This document shows, piece after piece, positions 36,961 through 46,048 of a stretch of 64,000 nucleotides of DNA. The DNA is from Rhizobium sp. ZPR4. GTDB lineage: Bacteria; Pseudomonadota; Alphaproteobacteria; Rhizobiales; Rhizobiaceae. The notes under the pieces were generated by a model. It worked only from the letters and a program-made list of their open reading frames with translations. It was not told the DNA's origin and made no database searches. The stretch covers positions 3,701,001 through 3,765,000 of the forward strand of contig NZ_CP157967.1 in NCBI RefSeq assembly GCF_040215725.1. The letters are read 5' to 3'. Both the position numbers and the translations under genes were made by a program. Positions within the stretch are counted from its first letter, which is position 1. The number at the start of each line of letters is the position of its first letter.

Positions 36961-38118
36961 TCAGATTGCGTGACGGCGTGAGCGCGTCCGCTGATCGAGG
37001 TCGAAGACCTTCAACCCGTCCTCCGCGCTCGGAGGCATGCGCCAGTCTTCCGCGATCAGCGCCTTGCGGGCATCACGCAATCCGGCCTCCCAATGCTCAT
37101 GCATGGACAGTGCCGAAAACTCGTAATCCTTCGAATGCGAGCGGAACTGCTTGTTGCGGTAGATCAGGTGAATGATGGTGACGCCGTAATCGGAGCAATG
37201 CTGCTCCAGCTTCTTGATCTCCGGATCGGCCTTGGCCTCTTCGGGAAGGCGGGCATAGAGGTCGGATATCGCGCGCCGCAGACGATGGCGTTCCAGAAAG
37301 AGATCGGTATTGAGCCGGGTGCGGCTTGAATAGGTGATGTCCTTGCGCCGCTCCTCGACTTCCTCGAGATCTTGCGGCAGCGGGCCGACGGCGCTGAAGA
37401 GATCGACCTGGAAGACGACCGTATCGATATCGGCACCATTGCGCAGCACGTAAGTCAGCGGCGTGTTCGAGACGAGGCCACCATCCCAGTAATATTCGCC
37501 GCCGATCTTGACCGCGGGAAAGCCGGGCGGCAGGGCGCCGCTCGCCATCACATGCTCCGGTCCGATCTTGGTGTCCTTGTTGTCGAAGAAGGCGAAATTG
37601 CCGGTGCGGACGTTGACCGCGCCGAGGCTCAAGCGCACCGGGCCGTGGTTGATCCGGTCGAAATCGACATGATCGAGCAGCGTCTGGCGCAATTGCTCGG
37701 TATCGTAGATGCTGGTCGCGCCCGCCGATCCTCGCGTCTGGAACCAGGCTGGAATCTGCCAGGGAGAAAAGAAACCGGGCACGCCGAAGGTCGAAACCCA
37801 CCAGCTGCTGACTGAGCGATAGAAAGGATTGGTTTCGCGCCGATCTTCCATCAGCAGATCGACGGGAAGATGAACGGTCACCTTGTTCCAGAAGGAGCGC
37901 AGCGCCTCGAGCCGCTCGCCGGGTACGTTGCCGGCCATGATCGAGGCGTTGATCGCGCCGATCGAGATGCCGGCGATCCAGTCCGGCTCGATATTCTGTT
38001 CGCGCAATGCCTGAAAGGCACCCGCCTGATAGGAGCCAAGCGCGCCGCCGCCCTGGAGCACGAAGACCTTCTGCGAATAGGCTGACGCGGGGTTGGTGAT
38101 TGGAGCTGCAATATTCAT
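36961..38118 (-). CDS. Patatin-like phospholipase with DUF3734
   Basis: A 385-aa patatin-family acyl hydrolase. Oxyanion motif GGGALGSYQAGAFQAL near residue 22, catalytic Ser in GISIGAINAS near residue 51, and the Asp of the dyad in WDGGLVSNTPL near residue 215. The C-terminal 130 residues match the DUF3734 extension. Members degrade phospholipids or storage polymers; the substrate here is unknown. No signal peptide, so probably cytoplasmic or membrane-associated. Start ATG 38118; an in-frame upstream ATG was not used. Confidence 0.9.
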   Translation of the reverse strand: MNIAAPITNPASAYSQKVFVLQGGGALGSYQAGAFQALREQNIEPDWIAGISIGAINASIMAGNVPGERLEALRSFWNKVTVHLPVDLLMEDRRETNPFYRSVSSWWVSTFGVPGFFSPWQIPAWFQTRGSAGATSIYDTEQLRQTLLDHVDFDRINHGPVRLSLGAVNVRTGNFAFFDNKDTKIGPEHVMASGALPPGFPAVKIGGEYYWDGGLVSNTPLTYVLRNGADIDTVVFQVDLFSAVGPLPQDLEEVEERRKDITYSSRTRLNTDLFLERHRLRRAISDLYARLPEEAKADPEIKKLEQHCSDYGVTIIHLIYRNKQFRSHSKDYEFSALSMHEHWEAGLRDARKALIAEDWRMPPSAEDGLKVFDLDQRTRSRRHAI

Positions 38119-38238
38119 GTGCCATCCTTTGCTGCGCTCCGGGTGGGAAGGCCGGGATGCGCAAATATATGACCACTTTCCTGCCGGCCTCTCCGAAAGC
38201 GGAGAGATGCGGTTATCGTCGGCAAGTTCGAGCCTCGG

Positions 38239-39183
38239 CTATCCGAGCAGATAGGCCCAAAACGACACCGAGAACGCCCCGAGCGCTGTCGTCAAGGTAA
38301 TCGTCGAGGCGGCGAGACTGTGACCGACGCCGAAGCGATTGGCAATCAGCCAGGCGTTCACACCTGTAGGAACTGCCGCCGTCAAGACCAGTGCGGCGCG
38401 CCATTCCGGGCTAAGGCCGAGAAGATGGCCGGCTGCCAGTACGCAGGCCGGCAGCAGGAACAGTTTGAAGGAGGCAATCACGCTGGTAATGCCGAGATTG
38501 CCTGACAGCCCATATTGGCGCAGCGCCATGCCGAGCGAGATCAGTGCCGCCGGGCCGGCGATATTGGCGATGCTGTCGATAGCGGTGCCGAGTGTTGCAG
38601 GGATGGGAAGGCTGGTCAGATGGACGACAAGACCGCAGAAAAGGCCGATGACAAGCGGATTGCGGACAAGATTGCTGCCGACATGCTGCAACAATTCGCC
38701 GATGCTGCGACCGGCACCGGCATTCTCCTTGCGCTCGGCCTGTTCCATCAGCAGCGTACCGGCGATCATCATCGTTGGCAGATGCACCGCGATCAGGATT
38801 GACATCGCCATGACGCCGTCAGGCCCGACTGTGCGCCCGACCAGCGGCAGGCCGATGAAGATCGTATTGGCGAAGGCGGATGAGACGCCGGCGAGCACGC
38901 CGATACGCGCATCCCGCCCGAACAGCCGCGTTGCGACGATATGGCCGGCGGTCCAGGTGATCGCGACACCGGAAAAATAGGCGATCCACAGCCGAAACGG
39001 CGAAGCGCCGCGAAAATCAGCCTCCGCGATGGTCTGGAACAGCAGCAGCGGCACGGCGATCTTGAAGACGAACTCGCTCATGGCTTCGCCGACCTCGGCC
39101 TTCAACAGGCCGGTGCGAACGATCACCCAGCCGACGAGAATGAGCAGGAAGACCGGGAGAACATCAGTGAAGATTTCGGACAT
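38239..39183 (-). CDS. AEC (auxin efflux carrier) family transporter
   Basis: A 314-aa inner-membrane protein with about ten hydrophobic segments split by a short cytoplasmic loop (MEQAERKENAGAGRS near residue 140). The family motifs are EFVFKIAVPLLLFQT in the first half and VPTGVNAWLIANRFG in the second. Transports organic acids or related anions in other bacteria; the substrate is not known. The start is ATG at 39183; a long frame up to 39549 crosses a repeat and an RNA candidate and was rejected. Confidence 0.92.
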   Translation of the reverse strand: MSEIFTDVLPVFLLILVGWVIVRTGLLKAEVGEAMSEFVFKIAVPLLLFQTIAEADFRGASPFRLWIAYFSGVAITWTAGHIVATRLFGRDARIGVLAGVSSAFANTIFIGLPLVGRTVGPDGVMAMSILIAVHLPTMMIAGTLLMEQAERKENAGAGRSIGELLQHVGSNLVRNPLVIGLFCGLVVHLTSLPIPATLGTAIDSIANIAGPAALISLGMALRQYGLSGNLGITSVIASFKLFLLPACVLAAGHLLGLSPEWRAALVLTAAVPTGVNAWLIANRFGVGHSLAASTITLTTALGAFSVSFWAYLLG

Positions 39184-39250
39184 GCCGGACGGAGGCCGTG
39201 AAAAAGCGTGACTCTGGAGGGTGATCCAGAAGTTGTAGCAGCTTGCTCGA

Positions 39251-39350
39251 AGCATGTCGCGCAAAAGTGCGCAGCGGTTTTGCGAAGACGACATGCGCAA
39301 AATCAAAAGCTTAAAACACGAGGAACGGGTTCGAAAGATCGCGGCGCGCT
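39251..39350. repeat. Two-hairpin repeat family, copy D (divergent)
   Basis: Arms GCATGTCG/CGACATGC and GCAAAA/TTTTGC surround the family core AAAAGTGCGCAGCGGTTTT. The second hairpin is poorly preserved. It sits between the AEC gene and the RNA candidate. Confidence 0.65.
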
Positions 39351-39370
39351 GTAGGTGTGGGAACCCGTAA

Positions 39371-39545
39371 AAACAAAAAAGCGGGCAATGCCCGCTTGTG
39401 TGTCCGGTCTCGCCGGAAATTCCCCCCGGTGCACATGCCGCCAGTTCATCCGTGGTCGGCCCGCGTACCGGTGAGGCGGAAGGCATCATTCCTTCCCAGA
39501 CTGGCTCGAAAGTCTTTCGAACTTCCCATCCCAGCCGCTTGATAA
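39371..39545 (-). ncRNA. Candidate structured small RNA with terminator
   Basis: On the minus strand a transcript of about 150-175 nt would fold as one long irregular hairpin: GGAAGTT/AATTTCC close the base, GCCAGT/ACTGGC pair further in, GGAAGG/CCTTCC form an apical stem, and a small CCGG-CGAGA-CCGG hairpin follows. It ends in a clear terminator (AAGCGGGC-ATT-GCCCGCTTTTTTG, 39371-39397). The only ORF reads through the terminator, so a coding role is unlikely. The size and rod-like fold are compatible with 6S RNA, but this is not tested. Confidence 0.45.
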
Positions 39546-39685
39546 GCATTTAAAGATAGAAAGTGACAGGCAAATGACTGAATGCAATTAACTTGGCGGC
39601 GCTGGTGCCGATTTTTCTTCCAAACTTCAGAAAAACCGATAATACCGGATACCGGCTATCACCAGTATCCGGGACCTTCCTATAG

Positions 39686-40678
39686 ATGACTCGCTTCGAT
39701 GTACTGACCGTTGGCAATGCCATCGTCGACATTATCGCCCGTTGCAATGATCAGTTCCTGATCGACAACAAGATCACCAAAGCCGCGATGAACCTCATCG
39801 ACGCCGAGCGCGCCGAACTTCTTTATTCGCGCATGGGACCGGCCCTGGAAGCCTCGGGCGGGAGCGCCGGCAATACGGCGGCCGGGGTCGCGAATTTCGG
39901 CGGCAGGGCTGCCTATTTCGGCAAGGTTGCCGAAGATCAGCTCGGCGAGATTTTCGCCCACGATATCCGCGCCCAGGGCGTGCACTACGAAACCAGGGCC
40001 AAGGGCACCTTTCCGCCCACCGCCCGTTCGATGATCTTCGTAACCGAGGACGGCGAGCGTTCCATGAACACCTATCTCGGCGCCTGTGTCGAGCTTGGTC
40101 CGGAAGACGTCGAGGAACACGTCGTTGCCGATGCCAAGGTGACCTATTTCGAAGGCTATCTCTGGGATCCGCCGCGCGCCAAGGAAGCTATCCGCGAATG
40201 CGCCCGTATTGCCCATGCCAATGGCCGGGAAATGTCGATGACGCTCTCCGACAGCTTCTGCGTCGGCCGCTACCGTGACGAATTCCTGGATCTCATGCGC
40301 TCCGGCACCGTCGATATCGTCTTTGCCAACCGTGACGAGGCCCTGTCGCTCTACGAGACCGATGATTTCGATAGGGCGCTGACGCTGATCTCGGCCGATT
40401 GCAAGATCGCCGCCGTGACGACGGGCAAGGACGGCGCTGTCATCGTGCGCGGCAACGAACGCTATGTCGTCGATGCCCATCCGATTGAGGAACGCGTCGA
40501 TACGACCGGCGCCGGCGATCTTTTCGCCGCCGGTTTCCTCTTTGGCTATACGCAAGGCCGCGGCCTGGAAGATTGCGCCAAGCTCGGCAATCTCGCAGCA
40601 GCCATCGTCATCGAACAGATCGGCCCGCGGCCGATGCGGTCGCTGTCGGAAGCCGGCAAGCAATTCGGCCTGCTCTGA
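39686..40678 (+). CDS. PfkB-family carbohydrate/adenosine-type kinase
   Basis: A 330-aa ribokinase-fold kinase. GGSAGNTAAGVANFGG near residue 58 is the PfkB signature 1, and DTTGAGDLFAAGFLFG near residue 270 is signature 2 with the catalytic Asp. Close rhizobial relatives are annotated as adenosine kinases or sugar kinases; which substrate is used cannot be settled here. Start ATG 39686. A terminator follows the gene. Confidence 0.93.
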   Translation: MTRFDVLTVGNAIVDIIARCNDQFLIDNKITKAAMNLIDAERAELLYSRMGPALEASGGSAGNTAAGVANFGGRAAYFGKVAEDQLGEIFAHDIRAQGVHYETRAKGTFPPTARSMIFVTEDGERSMNTYLGACVELGPEDVEEHVVADAKVTYFEGYLWDPPRAKEAIRECARIAHANGREMSMTLSDSFCVGRYRDEFLDLMRSGTVDIVFANRDEALSLYETDDFDRALTLISADCKIAAVTTGKDGAVIVRGNERYVVDAHPIEERVDTTGAGDLFAAGFLFGYTQGRGLEDCAKLGNLAAAIVIEQIGPRPMRSLSEAGKQFGLL

Positions 40679-40703
40679 CAGAAATCCATTGTGAGTGATA
40701 AAG

Positions 40704-40743
40704 AAAGCTGCCCGCTGCAGAGCGCCGGGCGGCTTTTGTTTTT
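40704..40743 (+). terminator. Rho-independent terminator of the PfkB gene
   Basis: AAAGCTGCCCG / CGGGCGGCTTT form a long stem followed by TTGTTTTT, 26 bp after the stop codon. It could also work for the convergent CadD-type gene. Confidence 0.8.
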
Positions 40744-40754
40744 GATGTGATCGT

Positions 40755-41366
40755 CTAGCGCCAGAAGAGCGTCGCGGTCCCGGCCTCGTAGAAAATGAGG
40801 ATGCCGAGCGCGATCAGAACGAACGGCACGATCCTGTGGCCGTGGCGCCGGATCGGCGCGCCCAAGGTGGGGTGATTGACGAGGGAGTGCGCGGCGCCGA
40901 GCCAGATGGCCGTCAGCACCACGAAGATGCAGCCGATGGTAAGGATCTCATAGGCCGAGCGCGTCGCGAAGATCGGCGTGTAGACGCTGATATTGTCGCC
41001 GCCATTGGCGATCGTCACCAGTGCAACCGCGACGATGTTTCCGTGCCCCGCCGAAGCTTTCGCATGATCTTCCGGATCGTCACCGGCCTCGATGCCGTTC
41101 CAGAGTTCCCACAATCGCCTGACGCCGAAATAGATCGGCGCAAGACCGAGCAGACCGATATAGGTGGCGGGAATGACGAGAACCAGAAACGAGGCTAGGG
41201 CACTGAAGCCATAGAGCGCGCCAATGCCGAGATACTGGCCGATAACGATCTGCCTCAGGTGGAATTTCCGATCGGCGAAAAAGCCGAGAAGGACGAATAT
41301 GTCGTCTATGTTCGTCGATGCGAACATGACAATGGCAACGCCGAAAACGCCTAGCACATAACCCAA
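40755..41366 (-). CDS. CadD-type cadmium resistance transporter family protein
   Basis: A 203-aa membrane protein with five or six hydrophobic segments. The N-terminal segment FASTNIDDIFVLLGFF and central NGGDNISVYTPIFAT are signatures of the CadD family, in which acidic residues in membrane helices are shared with LysE-like exporters. Cation efflux is the family role; metal specificity is unknown here. Convergent with the PfkB gene. Confidence 0.87.
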   Translation of the reverse strand: MGYVLGVFGVAIVMFASTNIDDIFVLLGFFADRKFHLRQIVIGQYLGIGALYGFSALASFLVLVIPATYIGLLGLAPIYFGVRRLWELWNGIEAGDDPEDHAKASAGHGNIVAVALVTIANGGDNISVYTPIFATRSAYEILTIGCIFVVLTAIWLGAAHSLVNHPTLGAPIRRHGHRIVPFVLIALGILIFYEAGTATLFWR

Positions 41367-41447
41367 GATCGCCGGTCTCCCTATTCGATCCCGGATATAG
41401 CATTGCGCCGCGAAAGTTGCATGGTTGCGTTCGGCACCAAGCGGTCG

Positions 41448-41987
41448 TTACTTGAAGGCTTCACCGGGGTACGCGCCCCAGATCTCGGATTGCGCCACCC
41501 ATCCTTCGGTGCCGTCGGCGGTGGCGAGGCACCAGTCGCCGGTGCATTCCTTGATGGTCATCATCACGCCGGGCTGAAGCTTGGCGATGACGGCCGCGGA
41601 CGGTTGGGATTCGCGGCGCATGTTGACGAAAACCGCCTTGCCCTTGCCCTTCATCCACGGCGCGGCAATCGCCGAGCGCTGGCCCGACAGCAGCGACTGG
41701 TTGACCCAGCCTTCGGTGCCGTCGGCATCGCGCACGCGCCGCCAATTATCATATTCCTGGATGATTTCGACCGGGAGGCCCTGCCTGAGATAGAGCCACG
41801 ACACGGCGTAATCAGCGCTGGGACCGATGCGCAGATTGACCCTCTTCGACTTCAGCGTGACGAAGCGCGGCAGTGGCAGGCCGCTCGGCCCCTTGGCGGC
41901 CTGGGCAGCGGCAAGATCGGCCGACACAGCGGCCATCATCAGGCCGATTGCGAAAATGGCGCAGGACTTCAATGCTTTGCCACGCAT
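41448..41987 (-). CDS. Exported SH3-domain protein (two bacterial SH3 repeats)
   Basis: A 179-aa protein with a Sec signal peptide (about residues 1-30, ending ADLAAAQ). Two bacterial SH3 domains follow: KSKRVNLRIGPSADYAVSW to EGWVNQSLL, and KAVFVNMRRESQPSAAV to EGWVAQSEI. Probably periplasmic and cell-wall associated; no catalytic domain. Divergent from the hydroxyacid dehydrogenase gene. Confidence 0.87.
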   Translation of the reverse strand: MRGKALKSCAIFAIGLMMAAVSADLAAAQAAKGPSGLPLPRFVTLKSKRVNLRIGPSADYAVSWLYLRQGLPVEIIQEYDNWRRVRDADGTEGWVNQSLLSGQRSAIAAPWMKGKGKAVFVNMRRESQPSAAVIAKLQPGVMMTIKECTGDWCLATADGTEGWVAQSEIWGAYPGEAFK

Positions 41988-42177
41988 GGGATTTCCGTTC
42001 GTTCGTCATGACAAAGGCGCCGTTCCGGCGACCTTTCGCTCCGGTGAGCGGCAAATCCTCGGATCGCGTCAGCGAGTTTTATTTGTCTTCGCCTGCGGGT
42101 CTGGTAGAAATGCCCGGAACGGGAAAATTATCCCGCTTCTTGGTTAAGAACATCTGAACAAGGCATCGCCGCTCACC

Positions 42178-43179
42178 ATGACGACGAAGAAAAAACCAAA
42201 GGTCTACGTCACGCGCAAACTACCTGACGCGGTGGAGACGCGGATGCGCGAGCTCTTCGATGCCGAGCTCAATATCGACGACCGCCCGCGCACCAAAGAC
42301 GAATTGATCGAGGCCGTCCGCTCCGTCGACGTGCTGGTGCCGACCGTCACCGACCGTATCGATGCGGAGGTGATCGACGAGGCCGGGCCGCAGATGAAGC
42401 TGATCGCCAGCTTCTCCAACGGCACTGATCATATCGATGTCGAGGCGGCCGCCCGCCGCGGTATTACCGTTACCAATACGCCGAACGTGCTGACCGAGGA
42501 TACAGCCGACATGACCATGGCGCTCATCCTCGCCGTGCCGCGCCGGCTGGCGGAAGGTGCGCGCGTGCTGACCGACAGCCCCGGCGAATGGGCCGGATGG
42601 TCGCCCACCTGGATGCTCGGCCGCCGCATCCACGGCAAGCGAATCGGCATCGTCGGCATGGGGCGCATCGGCACCGCCGTTGCCCGCCGCGCCAAGGCAT
42701 TCGGCCTCTCGATCCACTATCACAATCGCAAGCGCGTCAATCCGGCGACCGAGGACGAGCTGGAGGCAACCTATTGGGACAGCCTCGACCAGATGCTCGC
42801 TCGCGTCGATATCGTTTCGGTCAATTGCCCGTCGACCCCGGCCACCTATCATCTGATCTCGGCGCGTCGCCTGGCGCTGCTGCAGCCGACGAGCTACATC
42901 GTCAATACGGCGCGCGGCGATGTGATCGACGAGACGGCGCTGATCAAGATCCTGCGCGAAGGCAAGATCGCCGGAGCCGGCCTCGACGTGTTCGAGAACG
43001 AACCGGCTGTCAATCCGAAGCTGGTGAAGCTCGCAAATGAAGGCAAGGTGGTGATCCTGCCGCATATGAGTTCGGCCACACTTGAGGGCCGTATCGATAT
43101 GGGCGACAAGGTCATCATCAACATCCGCACCTTCATCGACGGCCATCGTCCGCCCAATCGCGTGCTGCCGTTTCGATAA
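42178..43179 (+). CDS. D-2-hydroxyacid dehydrogenase (glyoxylate/hydroxypyruvate reductase type)
   Basis: A 333-aa NAD(P)-dependent reductase. The Rossmann loop is GIVGMGRIGTAVARRAKAFG near residue 162. The catalytic set is present: Arg in NTARGDVIDE, Glu in DVFENEPAV and His in LPHMSSAT. Length and motif spacing match glyoxylate or hydroxypyruvate reductases (GyaR/GhrB group). The substrate cannot be fixed from sequence. Start ATG 42178. Confidence 0.93.
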   Translation: MTTKKKPKVYVTRKLPDAVETRMRELFDAELNIDDRPRTKDELIEAVRSVDVLVPTVTDRIDAEVIDEAGPQMKLIASFSNGTDHIDVEAAARRGITVTNTPNVLTEDTADMTMALILAVPRRLAEGARVLTDSPGEWAGWSPTWMLGRRIHGKRIGIVGMGRIGTAVARRAKAFGLSIHYHNRKRVNPATEDELEATYWDSLDQMLARVDIVSVNCPSTPATYHLISARRLALLQPTSYIVNTARGDVIDETALIKILREGKIAGAGLDVFENEPAVNPKLVKLANEGKVVILPHMSSATLEGRIDMGDKVIINIRTFIDGHRPPNRVLPFR

Positions 43180-43322
43180 GCGAATCGCTTGCAATCTCCT
43201 GGCGAAACCAAGCGGATAGTGTCAGCTTCAAATTTGATCTCACTTGCCTCTCGCCGGTCATGTGCATGTCACAAAGCCGGGCCAGAGGTGACCACAAACA
43301 CAAATCAGGAAGGGCGGAAACG

Positions 43323-44636
43323 ATGGCGCGTGCGCTGCCGCATGAGCGGATTCAATATGTGGTCGAGGGCGGCTTCAAGCTGTCGGGCGAGATCGAACCG
43401 AGCGGTAACAAGAATGCCGCATTGCCGATCATCGCCGCATCGCTTCTGACCGATCAACGCGTCGAGCTCAGCAACGTGCCGCGCATTCGCGATGTCGAGG
43501 CGCTGGTGGAGCTGATCCAGTCGGTTGGCGCCAAGGTGCGCTGGCTCGGCCGCAACGAGCTCGAAATCGAAGCGCGCGAGCTTCGCCCCGCCAATCTCGA
43601 TCCCGATCTCTGCGCCCGCATCCGCGCCTCCATCCTGCTTGCCGGTCCGATGCTGGCGCGCTGTGGCGAGATCACCTTGCCGCCGCCGGGAGGCGACGTC
43701 ATCGGCCGCCGGCGGGTCGACACCCATTTCCTGGCGCTGGAACAGCTCGGCACCAGGATCGAGGTCAACAGCGTCTACAGCTTCCGCACCGAAGGGCTGC
43801 GTGGCGCCGATGTTTTCCTCGACGAGCCCTCCGTGACGGCAACGGAAAACGCTCTTTGCGCTGCCGTTTTCGCTGAGGGAACGACAATCCTGCGCAATTG
43901 CGCTTCCGAGCCGCATGTTCAGGATTTGGCGCGGTTCCTGATTGCCATGGGCGCCCGCATCGAGGGGGTCGGCACCAATATGATGACCATCCATGGTGGC
44001 CAGCGGCTCGGCGGCGCATCGCATCGTATCGGACCCGACCACAATGAGGTCGGCTCGCTGATCGGCCTTGCCGCCGTCACCGGCTCGGAAATCACCATTC
44101 GCCGCGCGGGCGTCGAGCATCTACGCTCCACCCTCATGACCTTCGAGCGCCTCGGCATCCGCTGCCAGATCGACGGCGACGATCTCATCATCCGCTCAGG
44201 CCAGGAAATGAAGATCCAGCCCGATTTCGGCGGCCATATTCCGAAGATCGAAGATCAGCCCTGGCCGGCCTTTCCGGCTGACACCATGTCGATCGCCATC
44301 GTCACCGCCTCGCAATGCGATGGCGTCGTGCTGATGTTCGAGAAAATGTTCGAAAGCCGCATGTTCTTCGTCGACAAGCTGATCGCCATGGGCGCCCGTA
44401 TCGTGCTGTGCGATCCGCATCGCGCCATCGTCGCCGGCCCCTCCAAGCTGCGCGCCGCCCAGCTCGAAAGCCCTGACATTCGCGCCGGCATGGCGATGCT
44501 GATCGCGGCGATGTGCGCCGAGGGCACGAGCGTCATTAACAACGCCCAGCAGATCGAGCGCGGTTACGAGCGCATAGAGGAGCGGCTGAATGCCATGGGC
44601 GCTCGAATCACCCGCATTCCGCCGCGCGAGGCGTAA
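43323..44636 (+). CDS. murA: UDP-GlcNAc 1-carboxyvinyltransferase (MurA type) with Asp at the active-site Cys position
   Basis: A 437-aa EPSP-synthase-fold enzyme that adds enolpyruvate to UDP-GlcNAc, the first committed step of peptidoglycan synthesis. Conserved: Lys30 in SGNKNAALP, FPAD near residue 318, and RGYERIEERL near the end. In the active loop the expected Cys (GGC-IGxRPVD) is Asp125 (PPGGDVIGRRRVD). Asp at this site occurs in some natural MurA proteins and is known to keep activity and to give fosfomycin insensitivity. It may be a second MurA homologue. Start ATG 43323 with AGGAAGGGCGG upstream; the longer frame to 43260 was rejected. Confidence 0.9.
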   Translation: MARALPHERIQYVVEGGFKLSGEIEPSGNKNAALPIIAASLLTDQRVELSNVPRIRDVEALVELIQSVGAKVRWLGRNELEIEARELRPANLDPDLCARIRASILLAGPMLARCGEITLPPPGGDVIGRRRVDTHFLALEQLGTRIEVNSVYSFRTEGLRGADVFLDEPSVTATENALCAAVFAEGTTILRNCASEPHVQDLARFLIAMGARIEGVGTNMMTIHGGQRLGGASHRIGPDHNEVGSLIGLAAVTGSEITIRRAGVEHLRSTLMTFERLGIRCQIDGDDLIIRSGQEMKIQPDFGGHIPKIEDQPWPAFPADTMSIAIVTASQCDGVVLMFEKMFESRMFFVDKLIAMGARIVLCDPHRAIVAGPSKLRAAQLESPDIRAGMAMLIAAMCAEGTSVINNAQQIERGYERIEERLNAMGARITRIPPREA

Positions 44637-44667
44637 GAACCCGATTCAACGGATGAAGATGTGCTGG

Positions 44668-44769
44668 AGCAATTCCAGGAAAAGTGCGCAGCGGTTTTCC
44701 GTTCGGAATTGCGTGAAAACAAAGAGATAGAGCGGTTCGGAGATTCCGTGAAAAACTGAACCGCTCTAG
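44668..44769. repeat. Two-hairpin repeat family, copy B
   Basis: Hairpin 1 arms GCAATTCCAGGAAAA / TTTTCCGTTCGGAATTGC around AAAAGTGCGCAGCGGTTTT; hairpin 2 arms AGAGCGGTTC / GAACCGCTCT. The best-preserved copy. It lies between the convergent murA and acetyltransferase genes, and its end touches the stop codon of the latter. Confidence 0.8.
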
Positions 44770-45245
44770 GCGATCGCCTTGCGCATCTCGATCGATGTCG
44801 TGCGATCGAAGCCGGCATGGCGATTTTCGGCTGTTTTTCGGAAGCCCCAGGCGGCGAAGGTGGCGTGGTTGTCGATCAGCTCGATCCGCGTCTCCAGCCG
44901 CAGGTCCTTGAGGCCGAGATCCCGCGCCCTAGCCTCAGCCAACACAAGCAGACGCTTGCCGATACCCTTGCCCTGCGCCGCCGGCAGCACGGCAAGCTTG
45001 CCGACATAAAGGCTCTCCGCCTCCGGCCGGCAGAAAATGCAGCCGACCAACCGTTCGCCATCGAGTGCCGCATAAGCGATCTCGCCGATAGCCTTCGTCT
45101 TCAGCGTTTCCGGCGTCAGCGCCAGCGCGGAGGAGGGTGGATCGATGCGCCCGTTCATGTAAGCGAAGGATGCCAGGATAAGATCCAGCAACGCATCCCA
45201 GCGATCGAAGCCGTCATCGAGACGACGAAGCGCGATTTCGCTCAT
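44766..45245 (-). CDS. GNAT acetyltransferase
   Basis: A 159-aa GNAT-fold N-acetyltransferase. Motif A reads KLAVLPAAQGKGIGKRLLVLAEARA (QxxGxG/A loop), with GRxxxxLE-type strand KDLRLETRIELIDNHA after it. Substrate unknown. The start ATG at 45245 overlaps the stop of the MoeB/ThiF-type gene by 4 bp (ATGA), so it is second in a two-gene operon. Confidence 0.88.
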   Translation of the reverse strand: MSEIALRRLDDGFDRWDALLDLILASFAYMNGRIDPPSSALALTPETLKTKAIGEIAYAALDGERLVGCIFCRPEAESLYVGKLAVLPAAQGKGIGKRLLVLAEARARDLGLKDLRLETRIELIDNHATFAAWGFRKTAENRHAGFDRTTSIEMRKAIA

Positions 45246-46012
45246 TCCGCCGCGACCTGGGGGCGTTTGCGGCGATAGCGCACGGTTTCGAAGCGTGTAG
45301 AAAGCCCGTCATAGAGCAGCAGGCGGCCGATCAGCGGCTCACCGATACCGGTGATGAGCTTGATCGCCTCCATGGCCATCAGCGTGCCGATGACGCCGGT
45401 GAGAGCGCCGATGATTCCTGCCTCCGCGCAGCTGGGGATGAGACCTTCCGGCGGCGGCGCCGGGAAGAGATCGCGATAGCGTGGATTGGCGTTGCCGTCC
45501 GCGTCGCTTTCGTAAGGCTTCAATGTCGTCACGGACCCGTCGAAACGACCGACAGCGCCGGTCACCAGTGGCAGGTGCGCTGTTTCGGTTGCATCGGCAG
45601 CCGCATAGCGGGTGTCGAAATTGTCGGAGCCATCGATGACGAGATCGAAGCCGGCGAGGTGCCGCGCAGCGGTATCGGGGCTGAAGCGCTCTTCGAAGCG
45701 GATGGTGCGCACATGCGGGTTCAGCCGGGCGATGGCGTCCGCCGCGCTCTGCGTCTTCATCTCGCCGATCGTACCCGTGTCGTGAATTACCTGCCGCTGC
45801 AGGTTGGACAGCGAAACGCGGTCGTCATCGGCAATGCCGAGTGTCCCGACGCCGGCCGCGGCAAGATATTGCAGCACCGGCGCACCGAGACCACCGGCGC
45901 CGATCACAAGCACGCGCGCCGCTTTCAATCGTTGCTGGCCGGCGCCGCCAACCTCCGGCAGAAGGATATGGCGGTGATAGCGGCCGATTTCGTCTGAGCT
46001 CAACGGATCCAT
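45242..46012 (-). CDS. MoeB/ThiF-type adenylyltransferase
   Basis: A 256-aa E1-like enzyme of the HesA/MoeB/ThiF family, which adenylates the C-terminus of small sulfur carriers (MoaD or ThiS). ATP-binding GAGGLGAPVLQYLAAAGVG near residue 37, catalytic-region DGSDNFDTRYAAADA near residue 128 and TGVIGTLMAMEAIKLITGIG near residue 205. No C-terminal rhodanese domain. Whether it serves molybdopterin or thiamin cannot be decided. The zinc-binding Cys pairs of MoeB are not clearly seen. Upstream of, and overlapping, the acetyltransferase gene. Confidence 0.9.
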   Translation of the reverse strand: MDPLSSDEIGRYHRHILLPEVGGAGQQRLKAARVLVIGAGGLGAPVLQYLAAAGVGTLGIADDDRVSLSNLQRQVIHDTGTIGEMKTQSAADAIARLNPHVRTIRFEERFSPDTAARHLAGFDLVIDGSDNFDTRYAAADATETAHLPLVTGAVGRFDGSVTTLKPYESDADGNANPRYRDLFPAPPPEGLIPSCAEAGIIGALTGVIGTLMAMEAIKLITGIGEPLIGRLLLYDGLSTRFETVRYRRKRPQVAAE

Positions 46013-46048
46013 GGGTGCGAGTCTAGCACAATCACCGGGAAGGAGGCG

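Noticed and set aside
39184..39549. N-terminal extension of the AEC transporter up to 39549
   Set aside because: Crosses a repeat and a terminator; homologous sequence begins at 39183.
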